DNA from: JBBIQV01 sp964555285
Lineage (GTDB): Bacteria; Nitrospirota; Nitrospiria; Nitrospirales; Nitrospiraceae
Length of the DNA stretch: 64,000 bases
Direction: 5' to 3'
Assembly: GCA_964555285.1 (NCBI GenBank)
Contig: CAZKRM010000004.1
Span: 77,835-141,834, forward strand
The notes under the pieces are model-generated. The model was not told the DNA's origin. It worked only from the letters and a program-made list of their open reading frames with translations, and ran no database searches. Numbering within the stretch: position 1 is the first letter of the stretch; every line of letters begins with the position of its first letter. A program made the translations under genes and the position numbers. Of this stretch, positions 31,352-40,104 are shown one piece after another.

Positions 31352-31948
31352 GTGTCCCTCCGTGCCGGACCCAGACCACAGACGGACGCCCAACGAAGTA
31401 CCTTCTCAAGCTGGGGCCTCCTCTTCTTGGCTATCGTCCTGCAATTCAGTGTCCACGGCTGCGTGCATCGCATCCACGTCGCTCCCGAGCCGGACCTGGT
31501 TGCCGCCGAGGCCATTCCCCTTGCCGCACGCGTGGTCGTGCCGTTCTTTGTGTTGGAGGGCGCTGATCACATGCCCGGCATCGCGTTGTTGGAGTGGCCG
31601 TGGAATGATTTCCGTCAGGCGGTGGTCGCCTACATCCGAAAACGCCGCAGCTTCACGACGGCGGGAACGGATCAGGGCGACGTGACCCTCTCGATCAAGG
31701 TTCATCTGACACTCCGGTCGCATGACCGCTATGTGTATCGCCTACGGCTCGACGCCCAGCTCATCTCACCCACATCGCCATCGCCGCGCACGTACGTCGT
31801 CGAGACTGAAGCCACAGGCTCGTCCGCCCGCTGGGTGACCGCGTCGGATCGAGACCCGATCGCCGAAGCCGTTCGCCTGGCGCTCAACGAATTGCTGGCG
31901 AAGATCGAAGCCGACCGCGCGCTCATCCTCGCCGCCGGCCAGTCGTGA
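31352..31948 (+). CDS. Putative lipoprotein of unknown function (198 aa)
   Basis: Begins with GTG 3 bases after the glgB stop. The N-terminus has a long n-region, a hydrophobic stretch (WGLLFLAIVLQF) and a lipobox-like SVHGC (Cys about residue 37), consistent with lipid anchoring. The mature part is mixed alpha/beta (ARVVVPFFVLEGADHMPGIA, LSIKVHLTLRSHDRYVYRL) and ends in an amphipathic helix. The pattern resembles small LPS-assembly or ABC-type auxiliary lipoproteins, but no family is recognised. Confidence 0.6.
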   Translation: MSLRAGPRPQTDAQRSTFSSWGLLFLAIVLQFSVHGCVHRIHVAPEPDLVAAEAIPLAARVVVPFFVLEGADHMPGIALLEWPWNDFRQAVVAYIRKRRSFTTAGTDQGDVTLSIKVHLTLRSHDRYVYRLRLDAQLISPTSPSPRTYVVETEATGSSARWVTASDRDPIAEAVRLALNELLAKIEADRALILAAGQS

Positions 31949-31978
31949 GGGTGCTTCTGCGGAACGAACCCGCTTGTT

Positions 31979-32972
31979 CTAGTTTGATGGAGACGGAGGG
32001 GGCTCGTTCATGACTGAAGTACCGTCGCTCCTGCGGGGAGAAGCGCCGTTCTTAAACGGCAGGTCGAGGAGCGCGTAGGGATTCACGCGGGCGCCGTTGA
32101 CTTTGACGCCCCAGTGGAGATGCGGGCCGGTGGCGCGTCCGGTCGCACCGACTTTGCCGATGGGCTGGCCTCCCTTGACCAGATCGCCGTCTTTCACCAG
32201 CACGTCCGACAGGTGGAAATACATCGAGTAGAGGCCGAGCCCGTGATCGAGAAAAATGCCTTTGCCGGAAAAGAAGTGGTCCACAGTCAGACGCACGACT
32301 CCGTCGTTGCTCGCCATCACCTCCGTGCGGCGCACCGATATCTTCACCGTTATGAGGATTGCGCGGCTGGCCGTTCATGATGCGCACGCTGCCGAAGATG
32401 CCGGACTTCTTTCCATGCACCGGCTCGATGAAGGGGGTCTGCCACAGTTTGAGACGGGAATCCTCCGCCAAGGCTTTCTTCACTTGTTCTTGTTCCGCCT
32501 TCCACCGTGCCAGGCTTTTCTCATCCAGGTCCACCTTATCTTTCGGCAGTGTGAGGTGCTCGACCGAAAACTTCTCTTTCATCACGAGGACGTTGTAACT
32601 GAGCTGCTTCGTTTTCTCGCCGGTCTGAACCTCCACCTTCAATTCATGCGTACCCGGTTCATCCTGCATGTCGATTCCCAGGAGTCCGAGATAGCCGGGC
32701 CTCTCTCCGTTGCGCGACTCGGAAAACAATGGAATCGTACGATCGAGAAACCGGCCCTCGACGCGTGTGGCGGCCGGTTGCTCCGGAATCTTCACGACGA
32801 TGACCTGTCCCTGCTTGCCGCTGTACTGGCCATCGCTCCCCGCCGGCGTCTGTGTCGCGCTCGGCAGAATCGTGACCGGGAACACGCTCGCCACGAGCAC
32901 AATGGCCGTGACCAGCGTCCGGTCTGCCCGCGACATGCTGCGGCGTTTCTCGTGTATCATCGTATCCGTCAT
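31979..32972 (-). pseudogene. M23-family metallopeptidase gene with an internal frameshift
   Basis: The frame from ATG 32972 (overlapping the pafA stop as ATGA) encodes a signal segment (TLVTAIVLVASVFPVTILP), a beta-rich domain and the N-terminal peptidase part with GSVRIMNGQPRNPHNGED (metal-binding His and Asp). Near 32323-32327 the reading shifts: the rest (TEVMASNDGVVRLTVDHFFS, then TGRATGPHLHWGVKVNG with the second metal motif) is in another frame. The whole family fold is present once the shift is corrected. The shift lies where CACGG would be expected twice but is found once, so loss of one 5-base unit is likely. It may be a pseudogene, a phase-variable gene or an assembly error. Confidence 0.78.
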
Positions 32973-34345
32973 CGATAGAACCGTAAGCCCGACACCTGCG
33001 AGACTAATTCTTCGACCCGGCGATTCACGGCGCTGAAGGGGTCCATGCAGAGGATGGTCTCCTCCCAATAGCCGTTCAGCTTGAGATACGTCCAATCCAC
33101 CGTATAGGACCGATTCTTGGCTCGCGCGAACCGGATGAAGTCGCCGCGGACTTTCGCTCTGGTGGTCTGAGGCGGGACCGACATCGCACGCTGGACGGCC
33201 TCTTCATCGACCACCCGCTCGATCAGCCCCCGTGACTCCATCAAATAATACAACCCGCGGGTTCGCTTCACGTCGTGAAACTGCAAATCCAGCAGGAACA
33301 CGCGCGGGTCGTCCCAGCCACAGCCCTTCTTCTCCACGTAGGATTGAATCACGTGTTTCTTGGTGATCCAATCCACCTCGCGCACAAGCTGCATGGGATC
33401 GTCTTCGAGCCGATCCAGTATCGACGCCCACTTCCTCCAGACATCGTCCAGAATCGGGTCGTGCTCCTGGACGGTCAGATAGTCCTTGGCACGTTCCAGA
33501 TAGACCCGCTGAATTTCAATGGAGGTCAGTTGCCGGCCATCGTCCAACTTGACCTTCTTTTTCAGGCTGGGATCGCGAGAAATCTCGCGAATCGCTTTGA
33601 CGGGGTCTTCCATCTCCATGCCGGACACGGAATACCCATCCTCCACCATCGAGAGCACCAACGCCGCCGTGCCGACCTTCAAATAGGTGGCGTACTCGGA
33701 CATGTTGGAATCGCCGACGATGATATGGAGCCGGCGATACTTCTCCGCATCGGCATGCGGCTCGTCGCGCGTGTTGATGATGCTGCGGGACGACGTCGTG
33801 GAGGACGACGTCTTCTCATGAATGTGTTGCGCGCGCTGCGAGATGAAGTATTGCGGCTTACCCGACACTTTGAGCACCTTGCCCGCGCCGGTATACACCT
33901 GCCGTGTGACGAAGAACGGGATGAGCTGCTCCGTCACCTTCCAGAAGTCCACGTCCCGCCGCATCAGGTAATTTTCATGGCAGCCGTAGGTGTTGCCGAG
34001 CGAGTCCGTGTTGTTCTTGAAAATGTAAATCTCGCCGGAGAGTCCCTCTTCCCGCAGCCGTTCTTCCGCCGCCGGCAAGCAGGCTTCCAGCAGCCGCTCG
34101 CCCGCCTTGTCGTGGATGACGAGGTCCAGCACGTTGTCGCACTCGGGCGTCGAGTATTCGGGATGACACCCGGTATCCTGGTAAAACCGCGCGCCGTTCA
34201 CAAGGAAGGCGTTGGACGGCCAGCTATTGGGGATCAGGCCCTCGAAGATGTAGCCGAGGACCTTTTCCATCGGCAGGTAGATGCGCCCGTTGGGCGAGAA
34301 GATCAGGCCGTATTCGTTCTCCAGGCCGAAGATTCGTTGTTTCAT
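32969..34345 (-). CDS. pafA: Proteasome accessory ligase PafA
   Basis: 458 residues of the carboxylate-amine ligase (glutamine synthetase-like) fold. It opens MKQRIFGLENEYGLIFSPNG with the metal-binding Glu, then CHPEYSTPECDNVLDLVIHD, FKNNTDSLGNTYGCHENYL and NTRDEPHADAEKYRRLHIIV. In actinobacteria PafA joins the C-terminus of Pup to substrate lysines, marking proteins for the proteasome. The frame opens at 34387, but ATG 34345 gives the family N-terminus. It follows prcA by 97 bases in the proteasome operon. Confidence 0.9.
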   Translation of the reverse strand: MKQRIFGLENEYGLIFSPNGRIYLPMEKVLGYIFEGLIPNSWPSNAFLVNGARFYQDTGCHPEYSTPECDNVLDLVIHDKAGERLLEACLPAAEERLREEGLSGEIYIFKNNTDSLGNTYGCHENYLMRRDVDFWKVTEQLIPFFVTRQVYTGAGKVLKVSGKPQYFISQRAQHIHEKTSSSTTSSRSIINTRDEPHADAEKYRRLHIIVGDSNMSEYATYLKVGTAALVLSMVEDGYSVSGMEMEDPVKAIREISRDPSLKKKVKLDDGRQLTSIEIQRVYLERAKDYLTVQEHDPILDDVWRKWASILDRLEDDPMQLVREVDWITKKHVIQSYVEKKGCGWDDPRVFLLDLQFHDVKRTRGLYYLMESRGLIERVVDEEAVQRAMSVPPQTTRAKVRGDFIRFARAKNRSYTVDWTYLKLNGYWEETILCMDPFSAVNRRVEELVSQVSGLRFYR

Positions 34346-34442
34346 GCAAGCCGGCAGATTGTTGACAAGATGGTGAACAGAATACACCCCACCCCGTCCA
34401 TCTTCAACAAATGGGAATACGCTGCGGCAGAGTCTGAATGGG

Positions 34443-35129
34443 TTACGGGGTCAAGAACCGGCGGATTTCAGCAGAGGACAGCCGGCGGAATTTGCGTCCC
34501 TCGCGCGCACGGTCGAGCACCGCGACTTCGAGGCCCTCGGCATGAAATTTCTGATTGGCCACCTGTTCGAGTGCCGACGCACAGAGCGAGAGGGCCGCCG
34601 AGAGGGTGGGGAGCTGCGACGACCACCGATCTTTAAGGTAGGTCTGCACGGTGTCCGATTTCCCGCCAATGACCGCATAGCCCCGTTCGTCGATGATGCT
34701 CCCGTCGAAGGAGATGCGATAGATTTCGTTCGGCTGCCCGTTCCCGCCGACCTGCACGACGAGGATCTCGACTTCCAAAGGTTTGAGCTCCTGACTGAAG
34801 ATGGTGCCGACGCTCTGGGAATAGCCGTTCGCTAATGAGCGAGCCGTCACATCCTCACGGCTATACGCAAAGCCTTTGAGGTCGGCGTGGCGGATGCCGG
34901 CCTTCCGCAGGTTTTCGAACTCGCTGTACTTGCCGGCTCCCGCAAACGCGATATTGTCGTAAATCTCGGAAATCTTGTGCAGCGAGGCGCTCGGGTTGTC
35001 GGCAGCGAACAGGACGCCGTCCACATATTCCATCACGATGATCGAGCGGCCCTTGGCGATGCCTTTCTTGGCATACTCCGCCTTGTCCTGCATCATCTGT
35101 TCGGGCGAGACGTAGTACGGCATCGGCAT
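34443..35129 (-). CDS. prcA: Proteasome alpha subunit PrcA
   Basis: 228 residues. The N-terminal PMPYYVSPEQMMQDKAEYAK segment forms the gate helix that closes the 20S barrel, followed by GIAKGRSIIVMEYVDGVLFA and a YGVIGG-like core (GYAVIGGKSDTVQTYLKDRW). Alpha rings are not catalytic; they guide unfolded substrate into the beta chamber and dock the ATPase. The start lies 3 bases from the end of prcB, so both subunits are made together in the stoichiometric pair. Confidence 0.93.
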   Translation of the reverse strand: MPMPYYVSPEQMMQDKAEYAKKGIAKGRSIIVMEYVDGVLFAADNPSASLHKISEIYDNIAFAGAGKYSEFENLRKAGIRHADLKGFAYSREDVTARSLANGYSQSVGTIFSQELKPLEVEILVVQVGGNGQPNEIYRISFDGSIIDERGYAVIGGKSDTVQTYLKDRWSSQLPTLSAALSLCASALEQVANQKFHAEGLEVAVLDRAREGRKFRRLSSAEIRRFLTP

Positions 35130-35132
35130 GGA

Positions 35133-35957
35133 TCAGCCCTCACTCCTTCGGCCGGCGATCATCGATTCATACAACGCGCGGATGCGGGACTCTTGCGCGT
35201 CCCCAATCCCGGCGGCGCTCACCACCTTGGCGGTCGGATAGATCCCGCGGACCAGGTCAGGTCCTCCCGTTCCGACATCTTCGTCCGCCGCGTTGTACAG
35301 CGACAACAGGGCCAGCCGCAGCGCATCTTCTTCGGACAGGTTCTTGCGGAAATGTTCCCGCATCGTATTGCGGGCGTCTTTGCCTCCGGAGCCGATCGCA
35401 TGGTAGTCGGACTCCTCGTACCGTCCGCCCGTGATGTCATATTTGAAGATGCGCCCTTCGCCGCGTTTGCGGTCGTACCCCACATACAGCGGCATCACCA
35501 CCAACCCCTGAAACACCATCGGCAAGTTCGCCTTCACCATCTGCCCCAGCTTGTTCGCTTTCCCCTCGCAGGACAGCTGCACCCCCTCGAGCTTCTCGTA
35601 ATGCTCCAGCTCCGTTTGAAACAGTTTCGCCATTTCGATGCAGGGCCCGGCTGCGCCGGCGATCGCCATGGCCGAGTACTCGTCGATCTTGAACACCTTC
35701 TCGATCCGGCGATCCGCGATTTGGAATCCTTCCGTCGCCCGGCGGTCGCCGGCAATGACCACCCCCTGCGCATACTTGACCGCCAGCACGGTCGTCGCCT
35801 GCGGAATCGGAAAGGCAGCCGCTCCTCGCGATTCGTCCTGCGCCGACGGCAGCGACCTGGCCCACCCTCGCCCGCTTGGCGTGAGATCGGGATGATGAGC
35901 GGTCAGGAAGTCGAAGAAGCTCGAGCTGTCGTGATTGGAGAAGAACGGGAGGTTCAT
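35133..35957 (-). CDS. prcB: Proteasome beta subunit PrcB (proenzyme)
   Basis: 274 residues. A 54-residue propeptide precedes TTVLAVKYAQGVVIAGDRRA; Thr55 should become the N-terminal nucleophile after autocleavage. YHAIGSGGKDARNTMREHF and GTGGPDLVRGIYPTAKVVSA complete the Ntn-hydrolase core. It provides the peptidase sites of the 20S core. The frame is open far upstream through dop, but ATG 35957 is taken as it gives the usual propeptide length. It starts 27 bases after the dop stop, where other genomes often carry the Pup or UBact gene; none is here. Confidence 0.93.
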   Translation of the reverse strand: MNLPFFSNHDSSSFFDFLTAHHPDLTPSGRGWARSLPSAQDESRGAAAFPIPQATTVLAVKYAQGVVIAGDRRATEGFQIADRRIEKVFKIDEYSAMAIAGAAGPCIEMAKLFQTELEHYEKLEGVQLSCEGKANKLGQMVKANLPMVFQGLVVMPLYVGYDRKRGEGRIFKYDITGGRYEESDYHAIGSGGKDARNTMREHFRKNLSEEDALRLALLSLYNAADEDVGTGGPDLVRGIYPTAKVVSAAGIGDAQESRIRALYESMIAGRRSEG

Positions 35958-35983
35958 GGGATCGACGGTTCCAGACCGGTGCG

Positions 35984-37483
35984 CTACGATGCTAATTGGG
36001 CCAACAACGCTTGGGCGGATGCTGCGCGGTCGAACAATTCCGCCGTCAAGGATTCGGTTCCCCGCAGCGGATCCATGAGCGGGATTTTCTTGATGGCGGT
36101 ATTGCCGACATCGAACAGCACCGAGGTCCAGCTCGCGCCATACATCGCGCGCGCGTACTGCTGCACGCACCGTCCGCGGAAGTAGGCGCGCGTCCCTGTC
36201 GGCGGCGTGTGCTCCGCACGAACGATCTCGTGATCTTGTAGCAGCCGATCAATCAGATGGCTGCGCTCGAGCGTGTAATACAGTCCCTTGTCCGGACGCA
36301 CGTCATGGTACTGCAAATCCATCAAGCGCGTGCGCGGATCATCCCAGCCGCACCCTTTGCGATCCATGTAGGATTCGATCAGGTGCCGCTTCGCCACCCA
36401 ATCCAGCTCGCGGACGAGCAGTCGCGGGTCCCGATCGAGCTTATCCAAGACCTCTTCCCATCGCACCAAGATGTCCTTGGTCACCTGCGTCAGCTCATGG
36501 CAGGCGAAATAGTTCATGGCCGCCTTCAGGTACGATCGCTGGACCCCGATCGCCGTCGTACTCTGTCCACCGGACAGCTTCATGGACGCTTTCATGTCGA
36601 GGTCGCGAGAGACCAGCTTCATCGCGCGAACCGGATCTTCGAGCTCGATGTGCGGTAGCTCCGCGCCGGCTTCCAACAGATCGAGCACGATCGCCATGGT
36701 CCCGACTTTGAGGTAGGTCGAAAGCTCGGCCATGTTCGCGTCGCCCACGATCACATGGAGTCGCCGGTACTTGGCCGGATCGGCGTGGGGCTCGTCGCGC
36801 GTGTTGATGATGGGACGTTTGACCATCGTGTTGAGATCGACCAGACACTCGAAGAAGTCCGCGCGCTGCGAAATTTGGTACTCGGTGGGGCTCGTCTGAT
36901 TCTCCGCGCCCACTTTCCCGGCGCCCGCAAAGATCGGCCGCGTCACCAGGAACGGCGTCAAGACGCGCGCGATCCGATCGAACGCAACGGTCCGAGAGAG
37001 CAGATAGTTTTCGTGGTACCCGTAGCTGTTGCCTTTGCCGTCGGAGTTGTTCTTGTAGAGAACGAACTGCTCCTTGCCGCGGGCCTTCGCGAGCCGGTCG
37101 AGACACTGCGCGGCAATCCGCTCTCCCACGCGCTCGAACGCGACGAGTTCCCGGGCGGTGGTGCATTCAGGGGTGGAATATTCAGGATGGGCGCCGTCGA
37201 CATACAGGCGACCGCCGTTCGCGAGGACTTTGTTGAGTTGGCGGTTGTAGTCCGGGGTAGGCCGTTCCCGCTCCCCCTCCACTTCAAAGCCGCGCGCATC
37301 CAGCAGCGGGTTCTCGTTCTCGTAGTCCCACACGGCCTGCGGCGCCGGAAGCCCAGGGTACTGCCCGATCGCGTGGATGGAGTTGGAGACCGGATCCGAG
37401 GCGCCGGCATCCCGCGAGGCGATCCCGAACTCGGTTTCGGTTCCGAGAACGCGCGGCGTGATGATGGGGGTGGTTCCCGGCAT
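35984..37483 (-). CDS. dop: Depupylase/deamidase Dop
   Basis: 499 residues, a PafA paralogue. It begins TPRVLGTETEFGIASRDAGA with the catalytic acidic patch, then AHPEYSTPECTTARELVAFE, LYKNNSDGKGNSYGYHENYL and NTRDEPHADPAKYRRLHVIV. The Dop loop region around residues 40-80 (YENENPLLDARGFEVEGERE) is present. Dop converts a Pup C-terminal Gln to Glu and removes the tag from substrates. It lies between mpa (15 bases) and prcB (27 bases), the usual gene order. Confidence 0.9.
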   Translation of the reverse strand: MPGTTPIITPRVLGTETEFGIASRDAGASDPVSNSIHAIGQYPGLPAPQAVWDYENENPLLDARGFEVEGERERPTPDYNRQLNKVLANGGRLYVDGAHPEYSTPECTTARELVAFERVGERIAAQCLDRLAKARGKEQFVLYKNNSDGKGNSYGYHENYLLSRTVAFDRIARVLTPFLVTRPIFAGAGKVGAENQTSPTEYQISQRADFFECLVDLNTMVKRPIINTRDEPHADPAKYRRLHVIVGDANMAELSTYLKVGTMAIVLDLLEAGAELPHIELEDPVRAMKLVSRDLDMKASMKLSGGQSTTAIGVQRSYLKAAMNYFACHELTQVTKDILVRWEEVLDKLDRDPRLLVRELDWVAKRHLIESYMDRKGCGWDDPRTRLMDLQYHDVRPDKGLYYTLERSHLIDRLLQDHEIVRAEHTPPTGTRAYFRGRCVQQYARAMYGASWTSVLFDVGNTAIKKIPLMDPLRGTESLTAELFDRAASAQALLAQLAS

Positions 37484-37497
37484 GAGGTCGGTGGTGC

Positions 37498-39267
37498 CTA
37501 GAGATAGTGCCCGGTGCCGATGGTTTCAATCTGCCTGGATTCGGCAGGGCCGCCGCTGATCGTCCGGATGTGAACGATCTTTTCGCCTTTTTTACCGGCC
37601 ACCTTGGCCCAGTCGTCGGGATTGGTGGTGTTCGGCAGGTCTTCGTGTTCCTTAAACTCTTCGCGGATGGCCCGGACGAGATCGTCCGACCGGAGGCCGA
37701 TCCCTTCCTTCGCAATAGCCCGTTTGACGGCGAACTTCTTCGCCCTCGACACAATCCCTTCGATCAGCGCCCCACTGGCGAAATCCTTGAAGTACAGCAC
37801 TTCTTTTTCCCCATTCGCGTAGGTGACCTCGATGAATTTATTTTCCTCCGAGGGCGCATACATGGTGTCCACCGTCAGCGTGGTCAGCCCTTCGACCAGC
37901 GCATGGACGTCTCCGCCGTACCGTTTGATCTCATCCTCGGCAAAGGGCAGATCCGTGGTCACATATTTGGAGAAGATATCCCGCGCCGCCGCCGCATCCG
38001 GACGACTGACTTTCACCTTGACATCGAGCCGGCCGGCGCGCAACACGGCAGGATCGATCAGATCCTGGCGGTTGCTCGCACCAATGACGATGACGTTGCG
38101 CAACCGTTCGACACCGTCGATCTCGGACAAGAACTGAGGGACGATCGTCGACTCGATGTCCGACGAAATGCCGGTTCCACGCGTGCGGAACAAGGCATCC
38201 ATCTCGTCGAAAAACACGATGACGGGGTGTCCATCCGCCGCCCGCTCTTTCGCTTTCTTGAAGACCTCGCGGACTTGACGCTCGGATTCGCCCACGTACT
38301 TATTGAGCAACTCGGGCCCCTTGACGTGGAGGAAGTAACTGCGCACTTGCTTGCCCGTCAAGTGTCCGAGCTTCTTGGCGATGGAATTCGCCACGGCCTT
38401 GGCGATGAGCGTCTTGCCGCACCCGGGGGGGCCGTACAACAGGACGCCCTTGGGCGCACCGAGCTTGAATTCCGCAAAGAGATGGGGATGGAGGAACGGC
38501 AGTTCCACCGCGTCCCGCACCTGCTCGATCTCTCTCTGGAGGCCGCCGATGTGGTCGTAGTTCACATCGGGAATCTCTTCCAGCACCAATTCTTCGGCTT
38601 CCGACTTCGGCAGTTTTTCGATCACGTACCCGGAGCGCGGATCGTAGAGGAGATGGTCGCCGACGCTGAGCCGCTCGCCCAGCAGAGGCTCGCCGAGTTG
38701 GGCGACTTTCTCCTCATCGAAATGCAGCGTGACGAGAGCACGATCGCCTTCGAGGACGTCCTTCAGCCGGACGACTTCCCCTTGCACGTCGAACTGCCGC
38801 ACTTCGATGACGTTGAGCGCCTCGTTCACAATGACTTCTTGACCTCTCCGAAGTTCCTTGGCCTTGATGGCAGGATGGAGGCTGACTTTCATCTTCCGGC
38901 CGGACACGTACACGTTGGCCGTGTTGTCCTGATTCAAACTGGAGAAAATCGCGTAGGTCGAGGGCGGAGCGGTCAGTTTCTCTACTTCGGCGCGCAAGGC
39001 CTCGATCTGCGTCTTCGCTTCCTGGAGCGTCGCGACGAGCTTGTCGTTTTGCTTGGTCGCCTGATCGAGCTGATAGCGAGACTGATACAGCCGTCGGATC
39101 TCCTCCTCCATAGACTGGATTTGGATACGAAGCTTTTCGACTTCGCGGGCATGTTCATCGTTCTTGTGAATCACGGTTGCCTCGCTGTCGGCCAAACGGT
39201 TGGTGATTTTCTTGACGGAGTCGCGGAGGGACCGGAACCGACTGGAACTCCCTTTGGATTCGGCCAT
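37498..39267 (-). CDS. mpa: Proteasome-activating AAA+ ATPase (Mpa/ARC)
   Basis: 589 residues. An N-terminal coiled coil (about 35-95, VIHKNDEHAREVEKLRIQIQ) captures the tag. Two OB domains follow, then one AAA+ domain with Walker A GPPGCGKT, Walker B VIVFFDEMDALF and the arginine-finger region DPAVLRAGRLDVKVKV. It ends GTGHYL, a close match to the GQYL tail of mycobacterial Mpa that docks in the PrcA ring. It unfolds tagged proteins into the core particle. It is the first gene of the operon, with its own promoter at 39328-39356. Confidence 0.93.
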   Translation of the reverse strand: MAESKGSSSRFRSLRDSVKKITNRLADSEATVIHKNDEHAREVEKLRIQIQSMEEEIRRLYQSRYQLDQATKQNDKLVATLQEAKTQIEALRAEVEKLTAPPSTYAIFSSLNQDNTANVYVSGRKMKVSLHPAIKAKELRRGQEVIVNEALNVIEVRQFDVQGEVVRLKDVLEGDRALVTLHFDEEKVAQLGEPLLGERLSVGDHLLYDPRSGYVIEKLPKSEAEELVLEEIPDVNYDHIGGLQREIEQVRDAVELPFLHPHLFAEFKLGAPKGVLLYGPPGCGKTLIAKAVANSIAKKLGHLTGKQVRSYFLHVKGPELLNKYVGESERQVREVFKKAKERAADGHPVIVFFDEMDALFRTRGTGISSDIESTIVPQFLSEIDGVERLRNVIVIGASNRQDLIDPAVLRAGRLDVKVKVSRPDAAAARDIFSKYVTTDLPFAEDEIKRYGGDVHALVEGLTTLTVDTMYAPSEENKFIEVTYANGEKEVLYFKDFASGALIEGIVSRAKKFAVKRAIAKEGIGLRSDDLVRAIREEFKEHEDLPNTTNPDDWAKVAGKKGEKIVHIRTISGGPAESRQIETIGTGHYL

Positions 39268-39327
39268 CGCCGGACTCGCTCGATCGCTCCAAACCCTTGC
39301 TACATCATGATGTCCAAGTCTCGACGG

Positions 39328-39356
39328 ATTCTAGCATCCGCTCTGGAGAGGGTCAA
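39328..39356 (-). promoter_or_regulatory. Sigma70-type promoter of the proteasome operon
   Basis: On the reverse strand TTGACC (39356-39351) and TAGAAT (39333-39328) are separated by exactly 17 bases, giving a leader of about 53 bases to the mpa ATG at 39267. The 155-base gap 39268-39422 codes for no protein, so no tag gene precedes mpa. Confidence 0.7.
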
Positions 39357-39422
39357 CTTGCGCCCGTCATCGCGCGCACAGAAATCTCCCACGCTCGGCA
39401 TGACACCGAAACAACCCCGACG

Positions 39423-40055
39423 TTACACCGTCGCTGCGATCGAATCGAGCAACGACCGTGTCGCCGCCTCGACATCATCCTCGCTCAAAATAGACGAGAT
39501 GACCGCCACACCGAACGCGCCGGCCTGACGCACTCCGCGCACACGAGCCGGCGTGATGCCACCGATGGCGAAGATGGGAATCCGGCAACGGCGGGAGGCT
39601 TCTTCAAGAACGCGACATCCAAGGGGATCGCCATACTGCCGCTTCGACGGCGTGTCATAGATAGGGCCCAGCACGGCGAAGTCCGCTCCCTCTTGCTCCG
39701 CTTGCACCACGTCCTGCGCTGAGTGAGTCGAGACGCCGATCCAGCGTGTCGTGCCAATCAGTCGTCTGACCACAGACACAGGCAGGCCGTCGGCTCGCAG
39801 ATGCACACCTGCCGCGCCCACCGCCTGTGCCACATCCATCCGGTCGTTCACGAACAATTTGGCACCATGCTGTTGCGAAAGACCGTGTACGTCTCGTGCC
39901 AGTAACAGCAGATCGCGAGTCTCGAGATCGCGTTCCCGCAGCTGAATCGCGGGGACACCGGCTCGAAGCGATCGAGCGAGCAACTCAACCAAGGGCCGTC
40001 CCTTGGTCTGGTGGCGATCCGTGACCAAGCACAGGCGGAAATCAATGGGGAGCAT
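39423..40055 (-). CDS. thiE: Thiamine-phosphate synthase
   Basis: 210 residues, TIM barrel of the ThiE/TenI family. It shows the LCLVTDRHQ start, VPAIQLRERDLETRDLLLLA (phosphate-binding and pyrophosphate-contacting residues), AKLFVNDRMDVAQAVGAAGV, HLRADGLPV, VLGPIYDTPSKRQYGDPLG and FAIGGITPARVRGVRQAGAF. ThiE couples HMP-PP with the thiazole phosphate to form thiamine monophosphate. TenI, a paralogue without synthase activity, is possible but the substrate residues are kept. It is last in the thiSGE unit. Confidence 0.9.
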   Translation of the reverse strand: MLPIDFRLCLVTDRHQTKGRPLVELLARSLRAGVPAIQLRERDLETRDLLLLARDVHGLSQQHGAKLFVNDRMDVAQAVGAAGVHLRADGLPVSVVRRLIGTTRWIGVSTHSAQDVVQAEQEGADFAVLGPIYDTPSKRQYGDPLGCRVLEEASRRCRIPIFAIGGITPARVRGVRQAGAFGVAVISSILSEDDVEAATRSLLDSIAATV

Positions 40056-40104
40056 TCTTGACGAGCGTCAGGGGTAAGGGGTACGTGTCACGCCTCACGT
40101 CCCG

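Noticed and set aside
34346..34442. A Pup-like short gene in the prcA-pafA gap.
   Set aside because: The 97 bases contain no frame of suitable length and no Gly-Gly-Gln/Glu ending.
37507..39528. A 673-codon open frame on the forward strand.
   Set aside because: It is antisense to mpa, has no recognisable domain or ribosome binding site, and mirrors the codon bias of the real gene on the other strand. Similar long antisense frames over pafA, prcB, glgB and the DEAD-box gene were rejected for the same reason.
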